Source of the DNA: Effrenium voratum
Lineage: Eukaryota; Sar; Dinophyceae; Suessiales; Symbiodiniaceae
Direction: 5' to 3'
Length of the DNA stretch: 64,000 bases
Assembly (NCBI GenBank): GCA_963377175.1
Contig: CAUJNA010003239.1
Location: 36,001 to 100,000 of the forward strand
Within the stretch, counting starts at the first letter, position 1. Every line of letters begins with the position of its first letter. Both the position numbers and the translations under genes were made by a program. Positions 26,401 through 41,400 of this stretch are shown here, one piece after another. The notes beneath the pieces were generated by a model, which saw nothing but the letters and a program-made list of their open reading frames with translations, was not told the DNA's origin and searched no databases.

Positions 26401-29400
26401 CTCGCACGGGAAGCTAAGCCCCACTGGCCAAAATCGTCGTCTCATTCCACTAGAAAATGAGAAGTGAGAACCATGCACCTCGAGCAAGAACCCAAAGGAA
26501 CCTCCATCTTGGCTGGGGGCATGCTTCAAGTGAGACCAATCAGCTCCGGCCTGGATCGTGGCCGGCTCCCCAGCGTGGCAGGGAGAGCTCAACAGCTCGA
26601 AGGTGGAGTTGGTCGCGGCGCCTGGCATCGAAGCACGTGACGTTTCGGCAACGGCAAGCCTATGCCGAGGAATCGTCCGTCAAATTACTCTATTTCTCTC
26701 TCTCCAACTGTGCGACTAGAACATGTGCCATGCCCACTGAGCAATGGCCCACTTCATGACTCCTCTTGGTACTTGAAAAAACCGCACGGAAACACGTCTT
26801 CTCCATCTTTTTCCCTTTTCGCCCGCACCCATCTCCCTGCCCACTGCCGACTGCGGGGAACGCATGCGGTGCGGACCGCTCGGAGCCGGGGAGCCCGGCC
26901 GATGGCTGGCAGCACCCAGTTGCTCGCGGGCACCCAGCCGGAGGGGATCACCGTGAAGTGCATGGGCGAGCTCTGCAGCGGCTGGCCGCTGCCTGCGGCA
27001 AATTCGGGTGGGAGGGGGGAGGATGGTGGAGACTTAGGGTCTATTTTGCAACCTCCTTCTTTTAGGGTATTTTCTTATGAGGGTATGGTATATATAGACT
27101 CTAGGTGTCCATGGCACACGGGGGGGGTTGGTCCTCACATATCAAACATGATCTAGGTGCCGCGTGCGCAATGGAAGACAACAAGAAGACCCGCAGCTGT
27201 CGGCTGCGGTTCACATAAAGCATCAATATATCTAGGTCTAGAGGTTAGAATAAGATACCAACTTGTTTCTGCACCCTATTTTAGTAGGGGAACCCTCCCC
27301 AACCAAAAAAGGGGGCGAGAAAGGGCACCTAGCTGGGGGACCTAGACATCGTTCGGGGCTGGGCATGCCTAGCACCGTGAGGCGATGTTCCCCGCGGCGG
27401 CCGGGCGTGAAGTAGACCACCACCTGCGCTGAACACCCCCACAGCGTGAATGCCCCTAACTCTACACGCACACATGTGCATACAACAATCACAATACACA
27501 CACAAAAGAAAACATCCGGCTAGGACCAAGTTTGATGAGTTTTCCTACATCTCATATTCTGAATATACCGTATGTTGTATACCTGCATTTCTTGGTACTC
27601 TATACTTGCCGTCCCGCCCAGGCCTCCCCAGGTCCGGAGCGGATGGCTTCGAAGGGCACCGCCTCAGCCAAAACTCCGCTCGGTTCGACTTGGTGCTATA
27701 CGTGGCTGTGGTTGGCAAAACCGTCTTGGGATCCCATTTTGGTTGGTAGGTGCATTCACCACCCAAATCATAGAACCTATTTTAGTGGTTGGATTGGGAT
27801 GTTCACTGGGGATACGATTTGGATTTTGACCCATGGCCACATTGGAGCTCTTCATCACAGCAGGCTTGGTGCTGCGTTTTGCCTCGCCCTCTCTTCTGAA
27901 TACCTTCAAGTCGCACAGGTGATTCTGCAGGCTTCTCTGTCTGATGCTTTCTCTGGAGAGCGCAAGGCTCCCACCTCCGGCGGATCATCGGCTATGCGCT
28001 CCAACGAGAAGTCCAGGCCTCATTCCAGGAGTCGTGCTGATGAAAAGCAGCGTCCATCACCAGTCGTGCAAACAGCGAGCCAACTGAGTTACACAACTTG
28101 CAGTTTGACCAGCGGAATCAGTTGACACAGGGCTGCCCGCAACCTCTCTCACACATCTTGTTAAATGGAGAGGACTGAGGCCGGCACTTTGCATGGCGTC
28201 GTCGTCAGCATTGTTGCCTGGGCTAACAGTGCGACATTCCAAACATCCTTCTCCTTTGCAAATTTGTCTCTCCCCTTTTCTGTTCCTGAGGAGCCTTGCT
28301 TGCCAAGCACTTTCGTGTTTTTCAAGCAGAATGCCCACGAATGGTGGGAATGGTGACTGCTTCTTGATCGCCCAGAGGTTGGGCGCGTCACAGGCTAGCC
28401 TGTCACATCGCGCCAAGTCGCCGCACGCGTCTCGCAAATCCACCCGCATGGAGGTCGGCACTCCGCTACGCGTCTGGTGCTCCGGAGGGTGCACCTTGGA
28501 GCAACCAAATTAGTTGAACCAAAGAACAATCAGCATGCCAACCTTGAACAATCAGCATGCCCTAACTCGCTTGCTTTCTGCTCCCCTGCTAAAAAGCTTA
28601 ACTTTGGTTTAATGGTAAACCCATTCGTTGGCAAAAAGTTAAAGTCCTAACTGCCAAGCAACATGCGCCAAAGCCAAGCAAAAGGCCGCGCTGAACAGTC
28701 CGCATGCCAACTTCTCCTTGCGCCAAAGCGGCGCGGGAGGTTTCGGCCAGCAGCTCGCCCCGCAGCACCTCCACCAGGTAGGGGCTGTCGGAGATGGGCA
28801 GCCACATCGGGGGGGACCCAATGCCCTGGCCGGTCGGGATGGGAAGAGGATGGGAGAATAGAAGGAGAAACAGAGTTGGACTTGCGAGAGGCAAGAGAGG
28901 CAAACATGGCCATGCAAACATCGTGTTGCCTGCGCGACATCATGCACCCGCATCACTCTCGACAACTTGAGGCATGTCCTACTTGTTTGGCTTGCAAGAC
29001 GTTGGGAATCAGCGCGCCATTGCCGGATTGCAAGATTCAAAAAGACATCCGTGCAGCTTGAGGGTCTAAGTTCACACATCGTAGCAACTCAAGTGTGCAA
29101 GAAACACTGCCTGCAACCACTGGTGCCCCATCCACTTGGACAGCACCTTAACGCAAAGCAACAAACTGGGCTGGACGAATCGTTTGTCGCGGATCAAGAG
29201 TGTCCAGCCTTGCCACATCACAATTGCCAAGGTGTTAGCCGCTGGTCGCTGACTCGCCCAGAGGATCCGCTTAGCACAGAACCTCTTGTGGCCGTGTGAA
29301 CGCGAAGGGGCGATAGAACCACTGCGCGGGGCTACAGCCTGTGGCGTGTGGATCTCGATGCTCATGGACGTGAGGCCGGCCCGGCAGAGTTGGTACTCCA

Positions 29401-32400
29401 CGGTGTAGCCTGGCGCACCCGTTGGCCCACTGCAGTTAACCACAAACAAACAAGTAAAAGTAAATGTGGGGGGGTGCTTTTTGCTTTGCTTGCAAGCAAG
29501 TTGTGCACAGCCCTGACGACAATATGATGCTGTCACGTGTGCGCTTGAGAGCCATCCACAGCCATGCTGCTAGATTGCCCACCCATGAAGTCTGGAGCCA
29601 AGGTGCTGCCGTCATCGTTGTCCGTGAGCGTCAGGTAGTCCATGGGTGCAGTGTGGCCGCTGTCGAAGGTGACGTTTGCCGCTGGTCCCTGGTGCCTCAG
29701 CAGCAGCAGCTCTTGGTCCATGGCTTGCCATGGACCTGACACATCCGTCACTGGTCTGAGCCTGACTCTCTTGCCTTGGTCTGATAAAACGTCCTGGCAG
29801 CTCTCGGACCCTTGCAATCCACTCATCCACACGTTTCCCATTTGTTGAATCAACATCTGGCCTGGGGACTTGGCATCCGGCCGCTTTTCTCCCACCCGCC
29901 CTTCCAACGGCCGTGCTGAGGCGCATCACGGGCACCGCCAGCCGAAACTCTCCCCCGCCCTTGAAGTACTGCACGTCGTAGGAGTCCTTCGCACTGATCT
30001 CCTTAAGCACATAGCACAAGAAACACCACCCATCGGAAGCGGAGAGAGCGGCAAACCGATCAAATCTTCTGGGCTCCAAGCTTACAGCTACAAGTACTGC
30101 CAAAACTACCCTCGGCCCTGCAAGATGCACCACCAGTGTCCAAGGCTCGAAGGTGGTGTTGATGCCTGCAAGGCATGCGTTGCAGCATGAAGCCCCAATG
30201 GACGGTTCATCACCCCTAGTCACTAGTCCCTTCGAAAGCCCCAAAGCAGCTGTGATGTTTTGGCCCGAGAAGCAACCGAGCTGATACCAAATGAAGAAAT
30301 ATTCAGTAGCGGCACCCACACAACATCGTGATGTTATCTTTTGAGATTGTCAAGTCTTCAAGATTGAGCAAAACACTTTCTTCGCACCGTCGCAACGGAC
30401 AACTTGTTGGACGTGGCGAATCACTTAAGAACGCACTTGGAAACAAGTGCGCGCGCACACACACACACACACACCAACATGACAAATGAATGATCAAATG
30501 ATAGCAGCCGGACATTTGACAACTGCAACATTGTCCAACTTCACGCAATGCATGCACCACTGGGAGCTTTTGCGCTGCATCACCCGCATCGCCTGCGATG
30601 ATCCGCGCAGGGCTGCCAGGAACACGGTTGCTCGGGCTGATACCTGCCGGATACAGGCAGGAGATGAAACCACAAGTGGCCAGTCGCCGTTGGGCGGCCG
30701 GCTTGTTTGGTTTTTTCAACACAGCCAGTTGTTCGGCCAGTAGTATGCTGCTTGGAGTTCCCTTCAAGGCCTTCCTTGCTGGCCCTATCAGCCAAGCTCT
30801 CTGTCATACACCAGCCGCTGGGAATCATGTTCCCTTTTGCCAAACACAACGTTCCCTGACAGTGCAATTTGTAGCGCACCAGGCACTTCAAAAAAGCATC
30901 AGCCAACAGCTCTGAACCTCCTGCAAAGGTTCTCTTGACCTGCGCCATGCCTGGGCCCGAGGCGGAGGTCAAGCGAGCCGAGAGGTCGTCCCAAATGAGG
31001 ACCCCCAGGAACGGCGACGGCCCGATCCTCAGGTGTCCACGCGGCGCGCGCCGTACGGATCCATCCCGATCCCTCGGGATCGAAGAATTAGCCAAGTGGC
31101 TCCTCGCTGTTCAGGTAGACATGCATGTTGTAGTAGCCCGGCCTCTCACTCTTTCTGTCTTTCTCTTTCTCTGTCCCTCTTTGCAATTTGCGCCAGAGAC
31201 CTAGACAAAATCAATGTGTTCAGGACTGTATGAAAGGGTTCCCTACTGAATGAGTTCAGGACTGTGCTGAGGATCAAAACAATGTGCCAGGCGCCGCAGG
31301 GCAGTCAAGCTTGACGCACGCAAGCCCAGCTGAGGTATTGCTGGTGGCTGACTTGGAAAGTCTCAGTGGCCTTTGGATCTCGAAGTTGACAGTGTAGGTT
31401 CCGTTCGCGTTGTCAGTGACGCTGCCTGGCATTGATTATCACTGTCCCCCCGTCCTTGATCGCCATGGTCCACAACCCGTCTTGACAAGTCAGGGAACTG
31501 CACTCAGCGTCTCTTGCTCTGCAATGTGTGGACGAAGCAACCAAATGGCGTTGGGAGACTGAAAAGTATGTAATTAGTCAGAAACAGGTTAGTCCATCCC
31601 AGAACAATTGGGTGATGACCATATCTATGGCCCCAAGGGTCCCGGTTAAGACTGATGGAAAAGACAGCTCAATGTAGGGGTTTGTCCAAAATGACAGCCC
31701 TTTACACAAACTCAAAGTACCACCAGGCCCTTCACCAGGCCCTTCACAGGCCGGCTGCGCCGTCGAAGCGATCCTCCCCGCTGAGCGGGTCGTGCGCCGG
31801 GCCCTGGCAGGCCAACCCAGGGGCAAGGTGATCTACTCCTATGGCTCAGAGCTGCCTGGTGTGCCATTCGAAACACCAGCTCCATGCTCACGGGTTTGAA
31901 GCCTGTGCCAAAATCAAAAAAAAACTGTTGCCAGGTGGGATCTCCGAAGCCCAACACCAGCCCAAGTTCAGAGTAATCCACTCGAAGCCGCCCCTTAGGG
32001 CGTCGCCCCGCGCCTGGAAGAGCACCTGGTAGCTGTCGCCTCCGGTGACCCGCACGCGCCCCGCCAGGGTGGCCGAGCGGATCTGGAACCACACCGGCTC
32101 CCCGGCCCTCGCCGGCGTGTAGAGGCCTGGCGAAAAAACGAAGACACGCGGGCGGTCCGGTGGACGTCAAGTCTGTACTTTTTGCAGGTCCTTATCAAAC
32201 ACGAAGAAGCGCGTCAGATTGAGTACTGCCAGTTTGACTCACGCGTCATGTGACAACTTAGTCTGAACCTGTTGGGTAGAGCAAAATGTCGAGCAGGGAG
32301 GCCTGTCATGACGAAGGACTGCTCGGGGTCCGACACAGCCAGCAGGATCGTCACCTAGAAGGCGGCATGACAAAGCACATGCTGGTGCTGGAAGGTCAGA

Positions 32401-35400
32401 CGTGATGGTCATGCAACAATTCATATTCTGCGACTAAGGCGTGTGAATGTATTAAGTACAATCAAGCCTCTAGGTGTGTGTGTTTTTTTTTCCCGCTGGA
32501 TCAGGCACAGGCACTGGCATAGGCGAGTTCAGAACCTGGTTGCCGTCCAAGAGCACGATAAGTCTCCTGTCGGGATGCTGCAGGGGCACTGAAATCAAAC
32601 TACATGCCCTTTGGATTGTTTTGGCAGTGCTCCACAAATCACCCGCAATGACAAGCACTATGGCACTACCGGTGCAAAGACATGTGTGCGTCCTATGTCA
32701 CTGACTGGCCAACCTTGCAATTCGGAACACTTTGATGCACCATGTCCTCTTTTTCAAAAGCGAGACCCTGAAAAAAAAGGAAGATGTTCAGCACAAAGCG
32801 CCTCAAGCTGCCGTTCAAAGCGCATCAAGCTCCCTTCCGCGCCTGTAGTAGCGGCCGCTGGTGACGTCGTCCTGGTAGATGGGATCTGGAGGCAGTGGTT
32901 TCCACCAGGAGACGTAGAAGCCCCTGGCCGCGGAACCAGAGATCACCCCAGTGAATTTGTGGACCTGGTGTCGCCTTGCGCCTCCTTCAAAAAGATACAA
33001 CAACAAAAAACTAATCCTAATTTGACCACCCCCCCCCCCCAATATGACCTTTGCAGAAGTTCCTCTGTACTCGACACGTGCATCCACTGTGCAGAATGCC
33101 GTTGGATCGATTGAAAAGAAACTGGCGCCCGCCTGGTTGGATCCCAGACCACAGGGAGGTCCCTCTCCTTGACTCCCTTCAGAGTGTAGAGCCGCGCGCT
33201 AAGGCTGCCAATCATGTTGCCTTCGGGGGAAAACACGGAGAAGCTTGGCTCTATGCATATATACGTATATACATGAATGCACTATTATATATATATATAT
33301 GTATATATTGTTTAAGATGATCATAGATAGATAGATGCATGCATCTATGTATGTATATATTATGCAAAGTGTGGTATCCAAATACAAGTTGGACTTAGAT
33401 GAGTCTGCAGCCGGACCTCCAATGCTCCTAGGCCGAATTTGCAAAGGCCTGATGATCTGCAAACTAGCACAGACTGGTACGGGGTTCCCAGTATCCTGCC
33501 TCCCACCACTGGCTGTCCCATGATGTCCTTCAAGTCAATTTTCACCTGCGCGCAGCATCACACATCACTTCATTCGTGTTCAAGTGACTACCTCTGCATG
33601 TGGCAAGTCAAAACACGGTGAGGGATTCATGTATGACACACTGCTTCAAAAAGGCAAGTGAATACAAACGCGCGCCCTATTCATCAGGCTGCCAGCGCCC
33701 ATGTTCCAAAGTGTTGCAGGCACACCGAAACCAAGGGGCACGACATGTATCTCTGGCCCATCGATGTGCAATACCATCCTGCCTGTGCCATGTGAATACC
33801 GTCATGCAACAGTTTCTTGGGTGGTCTTGGCGGCGCAGGCTCTCGGCACAAACAGGGCTACTGAAAAGAATGGCTCGATCTGTGGCCAGTTTGTTACTTT
33901 TTCTCGAGGAGTCACTTGGCATACCTTCTCCTCTCCGACCCTTCTCCTCTCTCCCCCAGTCCTCCCCAAGGGTGTCGACGATGACGGTCATCTGCGGCGT
34001 GTCGTCGGGCAGGGCCAGCACTGTGGAATACTCCGCCCGGGCACTGCCGCTGATGGCCTGGAAGTCTTCGAAGGGACTGCCTGCGCGCATCTCGTCTGAT
34101 TGACGGCCCAAAAGGGATCCCCAGATCTGGGCTGCCCGTTTTCAGATAAAAGTGGCTGACTTTTAGTGGATTAAATCAACACTAAACAGCTAAAAGGCTA
34201 AGCGGATGGCTGGGAGCCACCAAGAGATCTGACAGGCGCCACAGCATCGCCGCCGGGGGTGGCTTTGTTGGGAAACTCTTCCTTTTTCCGGAAGGAAATG
34301 GAATGCACCTGCAGAAAGGCCTGGAGAAGCGTCGCGTGCCCTCATTCTGACCAGCGCCGGTCTGTCAGGATGGTTTTCGTAAGGAACCATGTCAAACACA
34401 ACAAAGCGTGACAAAACAAAGACCAGCAGGAGTTCATGGTGTCGCTCACAGATGTCACATCTCGTTAGCTGGTCCCATCGAGCCCTCGTAAGTCAAACAT
34501 GATGGACCATTGTACGCTGCGATTGCTAGATAGGCGGTTCCCTTGCTCGAATCCAGCCTTGGATGTTCAGACCGCTGCTGAGCAGGCAGCCCTGTTGGAT
34601 AGGCCACCAACCCCAGTAGTCCTCAGACACAAAACGCAAAAAGAAAACAGCCTGGAACGCCGCGCAAATGAGGCACGAGGCATTTTCCAAGGCTTCGATG
34701 CAAAGAAAGGTCTTCTTGTCCCGAGTTCTTTGGGCCACCACCCTTAGTTCCTTCAGTCACCATCAGGGCTCTGAGCTGGCTTGACCACCTTCCAACGTTC
34801 CAAAGGAGTCTTCAAGTCGAACGGAGCACCTAGAATGCACACTGCAAAAGGCTATGGCAACACAGGAAGAAAAGTCCAAGCTGACTGCTCCTGCAACAGC
34901 CCACCAGGACTCATTTTCTACGTATGCCCGCAAAAAGAAAGGCGACCTGGGTTGGCGCATTGCTGGCTGCACCTGATCAAGAAGTACTCTCCCTCCTTCC
35001 CCCCCTTCAAGGTTGGCAAGGTCGCCGCGAAAAATGGGGCCACTCCGCAACTGGGAAAAAAGCTGATAGCTGGACTGTGCATGATGTGGTGCGCAATTCG
35101 GGTCGACCACTTTTAATGAAGAGGTGGAGAAAATGAGTTTTGCCCACTACCTGTGAAACAAAGAACTTCTTGAGCCTGAGACAAACTCCCCCAAGCTGCC
35201 TCAAGAGGAACCCACTTCACTCGTTGCACTGCACAACCGTCTTCAATGCGCCTCCCTGCTTGTTTTCAAAAATGTAGATACGGGTTGCCGCGGCCTGAGG
35301 AAACTCTAGGGAGTGAGCCAGTGCGCTTCGGCGCCAGCGAATTTAGCGGTCTGTCAAGGTCAAGGCAGGCAGTTAACTCCAAGGTCATGGTCACTGCATA

Positions 35401-38400
35401 GAATCACCAGGCATGGCATTCATGATTAGGTGCGTGTACCAGCTTGGATGCAAAGATGAGCGTCTGTGTCATTCTGGTGGTAGAGCATGATTTCGACGGA
35501 AGCGTGCTGATTCTGCTCGTTGTCTTCGGCTTGGGGCGTGCTCCACTCGATCTCAAAGGCATAGAACCTGCAGTCACGCGCCGACCGTGCCCAAACGCTT
35601 CGCGGGACGGGGCGGTGTGGGTCGTTGAAACACGCAAACTACAAGTCTCTCCTATCATCATGAGAGAGGTTGCAATTAGCATCAACAACCCCCACAACCA
35701 TTCCAAACGAGTGAATTCAAGACCGCTCCTTTCTCGTGCGTCGAATAATTGTCTCAAAGTGCCACCAGGGAACCCAAAAGGGTCCACCACCGGGTCATGG
35801 AAGAGCAGGTCGATGCAAATGAAGTAAGGCACCTCAGCACATCCCAAGTTACAGCAGCGATTTGGCAGGACAGTCAGAGAACTCAGAGCCCCCCCCAAAA
35901 CAGAGGGATGGTCAACCTGCCAGTGCCAGGATGTCAAGCAACATCACTGCCAGCGCAGTGACGTGCCTCATGCTTTGCCAACAAGAGGGGCAGTGTAAAG
36001 GAGGCTGACTCAGGGCCATTTCAATCGGTGCGAGTCCTCTTCGACTATGTGGCCATGGGTCAAAAAGCCCGTACCCCCAGTGAAAATCCCAATCCCGACT
36101 AAAATGGGTTCTAAAATGGGTGGTGAATTCACCTCCCCCAAAATGGGATCCCAAAACGGTTTTGACAACCACAGCCATGTCCAAACATCGCAACTGGGGC
36201 GTCCGCATCTTGCATGCAGTCCTCGCGGATCATCTCCTCTCGCTTCTGTGGAACTACCTCAGCACTTGGTTGCTGTTGACCCCCTTGCAAAAAGCTTAAC
36301 TTTTTGGGGCTTTTGTGGAAAACACTTTTATTCCCGAAAAGTTAAAGTCTAAAGATCCAACCCAATAGCAGTCAAGAGCAGGAGGCACAAGCAAAGGGGT
36401 TCATCGCCAGCCACACTTCTGAGGCAACATCTGAGCTAGATGGTTCAGGGCCACCCTGCTTTTGCCGGCTCGACATACCCCACTCAGCCAGGGGTTCCCA
36501 GCTGTTTTGGCGGTTGCCTGAATCTTTGAACCAAATCCACCACACACATGATAAGAAAGGATCCGCCAGTTCCTCGAAATATGGCCTTCCGCTTGCCATG
36601 TGCAGCTAAGCCACATCTTCAGGCACCTGCTTGGTCACCGAGCCATCGTTCCAGAAGAAAGCACGCACCTGCGCCCAAACCTGTTTCGGCCTCTGAGGGG
36701 CACCTCTAAGGGGCAAAAGGTGGGGGGGGCCCCGCTCAAGATCTGCGCAGATGGCAGGGTTCCGTTCAACTCTGGCGAGTCCCTGCCTTCAAAGAACTAG
36801 TGCTGATCCTAAGCAAGCTGGCAAACAGAGCGGAAGATTACATTGAAAGAACTGTTGTTGAAGGGCTCTTCGTGCAGATCTTGCAGATTTTCCTGAAGCA
36901 GCCTCTTTTCGCCTCTTACCGTCCCCATTTGGGAACGCAGCGATCCCAAATAGAAGTAATACAACAGCCCCTGATTGCAGGTCCATTGAGGAACAAAGCA
37001 TCCGATTGGTCCTAGTTCTATAGGTAGCTTTGCTAGTCTGTTGGTCCGCAGGGTGCGGCTTGAGCATGTTGAGATTCCGGGTATCACTACCACATTCTAG
37101 GATAAGGGGCAACATGATATACAAAAAGCACTTGATCCCCCAAATTGTGTGTAGCAAATGGTTTTGTGTTTGATCTGCAGACCCGACCAATCTCCCCCCC
37201 CGCGCCGTGGAGCCAGGGGAGGCGATGACGCCCAGCGCATGCCTCGCAAAGGCGAGTCTTCCCTAGCCAGCGCAGAGGGATGCTCGCTTAACTTTTGAAA
37301 ATGAGTAAACAATGAGGCACCAGATTCACCTGGCTTACCAGGCCATGGGGGTAGGACGCTACATGGCCAAGCGCCCAAGCGCTGGTTTGCCATAAATGGC
37401 CCCAGGACACGTGACGTTTTTTTGTTAAAAATGTCTGTGCAAGCAATGCTCCAACAAAAGCTGTGGATGGACTCGACAATCCAAAGCTACCGTGCGACCT
37501 TTCCACGATTCCACGAACCATGAGATCTTCTCAAAAGCTGTTCAATGGCAGCCCTACGATCCTGGTTGTGGAACATAGACCTTCTGCGGCGGTATCAAAA
37601 TCAGCCTTCCTTTGACCACTTTGTCACTTTCAATTGGCTCCCTTGGTATCATGGATAGTGGCCCGCAAGAAACCATTTCCCACAACCATGCCTACGAAAG
37701 TTGCAAAGCAGCCTCACAAAAAGGCTCATGTCCATTTCGCAGAACGACAAGCCCCATGAGGTTCTCCCGGTGTGGCTCGACAAGTTGCCCGAAGTTGTAG
37801 GGCCACCGCGCCGTGCGGATGCATTCCTCGGCTTGCCGGTAACGCACCATTGGTTGAGCAGCCTCTGGGTGGACAGCCCAGGTTTTTCGGACCTGGGTAG
37901 CCTCTGTTGGTCAGCCGGAAAGCGCCACTTGATCATGGCGCCAACAAACAAATGGCCAAGTGCCCCACAACCATGATCACTTAATCATGTGCGCCACTTG
38001 ATCATGGTGCCCCACAACCATCGGAACACGGCGCCATGTCCGCAAAGAGGCGAAGTGCAGAACGAACTTCCAGCGCACAAAGGCAGGGGCCGTGGCCACG
38101 TCCGGAAACCAGAAGTCCAGCACGTGGTCAATCCGCGTGATGTCCTGCGCCCGCACGCTGCCCGCAACGTGGGGCGCAGCTCAGTAAAGACTTGTTGACA
38201 TCCTGAGATTAGTAGCGAAATGTTCTGCAGTTTATCAGATTGAGGGTCCCCAACCAGGCCAGGAAAGCACCTTTGGAGGCCAAGTCGTGAAGTTGAGCCA
38301 CTCTATCGAAGCCAGGAGAATGTCATCAAGCAAGATCAACAAAGGTCCCTGACAGCACCCCAGAATCGCCCGAGAACAACGCAACCACCAAATCGACCAA

Positions 38401-41400
38401 CAAATCTCACCAGCAGTTGCTCACCGAAGCGAATTCGCTCCGGCTGCTGCGGGGCATTCCGGTGGATATTCCGATGCCACCAATACTCTGCGAAGATGCC
38501 AGGTACCGCCTGCTCCACCTGAATGGCCCGGTCACTCCCCAAGACTCCCGCCAAATCCAAAAGAACTGGAGGGGAGATGGTCAGACAAGTCTCGGACAGG
38601 GCCTACCGGAATGATGGTTGAAAGAAAAACAAGGCTTGAATGTATGCTGTCGAGGATGCCGTGTTTGAGACTCTCCTGCCAATCCGGATTCAATCTTGTT
38701 ACTCTGAGAGCTCTTAGGAAGGCCACAGCTTATGAACATCACGTTTCAGAACGTACATTGACTTTCTAATATCTGCTTATGACAGAACATGAGGACCTTA
38801 AACGTTGAGCAAAATCTTGGAACTGCGTTCTATCAGAGATTTAGGCGCCGAGCAAATGGCAACCCAAATGCAGTAGGACCAGTTCATAACCAAATTGGCT
38901 CGTCGGCATCCGTCCAGCCATTGAAGGGCATTGATTTAGACATTTCTTCCAGTGGCACTCTGCTGTGTGGTGCTGTGCTTTGCCTTTGCTGCGCCCAAAC
39001 CCGGCAACGTAAAATGCATGTGAAGTGCCCAAAGCGAGCGACATCCGTGCGATCGTGAGCTTCTTCTTCAACTATCTGCGTTCTGGTCTGCTGCATCCTT
39101 CGAGTGTTTGAGAGTTTGCTTTCATCTGTACAAAAGAAAGCTTGATGAACTATCAACCTCTGGAGAATCCGATGTGTCCCCCGCCACTATCTTCCGCAGC
39201 TCGCTTCTGTGTGGACCCACCAAGCATAGGTGTCCTTAATAGATGGCCCTGGTAGATGATGGAACCACCAGGTAAATCAGGGCCCTCTATTTTGTCAACC
39301 AAACCAACCAAAAAGAACACCTATGCCACCAAGGCTTTCATCGACTTCGCCCTGCCCAAGTGCCTGCAGCTTGTAGATGCCCGGCAGGGTGGGGATGAAG
39401 AGACCCGTGTACGAGCCTGCCCATTTGCTCAAGCATTCGCCCCACTGCGTTTCAGTGCATGGAAAGGGGCAAAGAAGAAGACACTGCCAAGTGCAAAAAA
39501 GTGAATCTGGAATGGCAGTCAAAGCACCAAGTGGGGCAATTTCAGGAAGATTGCGAGTCTTGCGCTTGACTCGAGGGAAAGCCGCACCTCCTTCAGACCA
39601 GACCCGTCTGAAAACTTCCCCACCCGTCCCCACCCCACCCCGGCCTGCATTGCCCGAGGGTGTGGCAGTGGTGATGGTGCCCACAGACTCCTATCGCCAC
39701 TGCAAGCGTCAACGGCATAGGTGTCCTTGGGAAAAAGATAGGTTTCTCTGGTGGATGAGCAAAAACCATCAGGTAAACCAGGAATCGCCATCTATTTTTC
39801 TACCAAAACAACTAAAAAGGACACCTATGGTCAACGCCACCAGTCCTGGCCCTACCATGGCTTGTGATCTGTCGTGGGTAATGGCCACTTTGGGTCCAGC
39901 AATGTTCTTTCCAACCCTGGAAACCTCAGCTACAACCGCGTCTGTCCTCGTTGCCCTCACCGCGGGGTAAATACTTGATGATGAAGTGCGGCTCCCTTGA
40001 AATGCAGGTGTTTTTCTTGACTGGCTGGCTTGAACAGCTCTCAACAAGAAAGGACAGGAGTCGATCATCCAATTTGACCACCATGTTCTATGTTCCAAAT
40101 CCGTCAAACTTCTCCTGTGCCGTCTCTTGCAAAAGAGCTCCTCCAAAAAATGTTATCCCCATACTTGCCCAGTACACTTCGTCAGGACGCCATGACCCTC
40201 GTTCGATGTACCGCCTCTTACGCTCAAAACACGTCTCCCTCTGCAGCCACCGGGACTTCCGGATGCTCGTGGGCACCGTGATGGCCGTGCCGGCGTGGGT
40301 GCGAGCGTTGATGACGAGTGTCCGCCGCACATCCACCATGGTCCTGGCGACCGAAATCACAAACAGTTGAGGGTTGCTTTGATTGCAATTGCACTTGTTG
40401 TACACTGCCATAATAAGCAAATTGGAAAAGGCCAGTTGGAGCACCCAATAGCCGAGAACACTGCGAAGAGTTCACCGTCCAAATCACCCCCGAGACGACG
40501 GGAGTCATTCAGAGGCAGCGTGAATTGTACACATGAATCAAGCAAAACCCGACGGGAGTGGGCGAAATCCATGGCACATTTGCGCCAAAAGCTGAAGGCA
40601 TATGGAACAACACTCAAGAATTAGCATGCAGTGACCTGAACCAAAGGCCCCTCTGATTCGTCAAAGCAACGACAAAAGCTTGGCGGCCATGATCTCCCTG
40701 CCTCGCGATCCAATCGCGACAAGCGCCTTCGCCTTGCAATGCGTCCGCGGTTGACTAAGCACCAACCAATGCCGGGCGGCAAATGAAGGCAGTTAGCCAA
40801 CAGAGTTACTTGGCTCACATCTATGCGCATGCTTAGCACTTCTTCCGATTAACCAATCTCCAGTCTCGGGAAAGTCTGCACAGTTCTCCAAATGATGCGT
40901 GTCCGCTCCTGCAGCTTGATTGACCTTCCTGCATGAAGAACCCGCAAATGTGTGCATGGTGAGGGCTAGTGACTTACTTGTCGTTGCTGCGGAAGTCCGG
41001 TGTGCTCCCTCTCTCCCTGTCCATGCCGCTGTTTCCGGGTTTGTTGCAAAAAGAGAATCTACAATCCACTCACGCGCACTTCAGCCGAGCTGCAATACGT
41101 CTGGGCAGCAGTTGCCTCCATGTGGTCCCAAATGTAGACCCGTGTGGTGCTGAGCACGTCCTTCGGCCGCACCACCCAAGGCGGCCATGCTGAATCATGA
41201 TTTGTCAAGCAAGGAACAGACTAGAGGGTCAACTTGTCCCTTAACCAACCGAAAATTAGACTACGAATTCCACAAATGATACGGAACTCTATAGACCAGT
41301 TCCCCTCCCTCCGAATTGAACAGCACTTCGTACCCCGTCCTGTCGGTCCAGGAGTGGCGCACGGTACACGTTCTGCGGCATCATCCAGGCCTGCACTAGA

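Larger units (their letters stand above)
35568..37752. other. Long intron region of the giant gene
   Basis: It holds family 1 copy i and the hairpin repeat at 36.3 kb. No convincing exon was found; about 37190-37290 has a weak open frame (EDSPLRGMRWAS). Confidence 0.4.

Noticed and set aside
28639..29079. Overlapping 107-146-codon minus-strand ORFs around 28.8 kb
   Set aside because: Only 28748-28825 has filamin sequence and splice sites in phase with neighbours. The longer frames run through intron.
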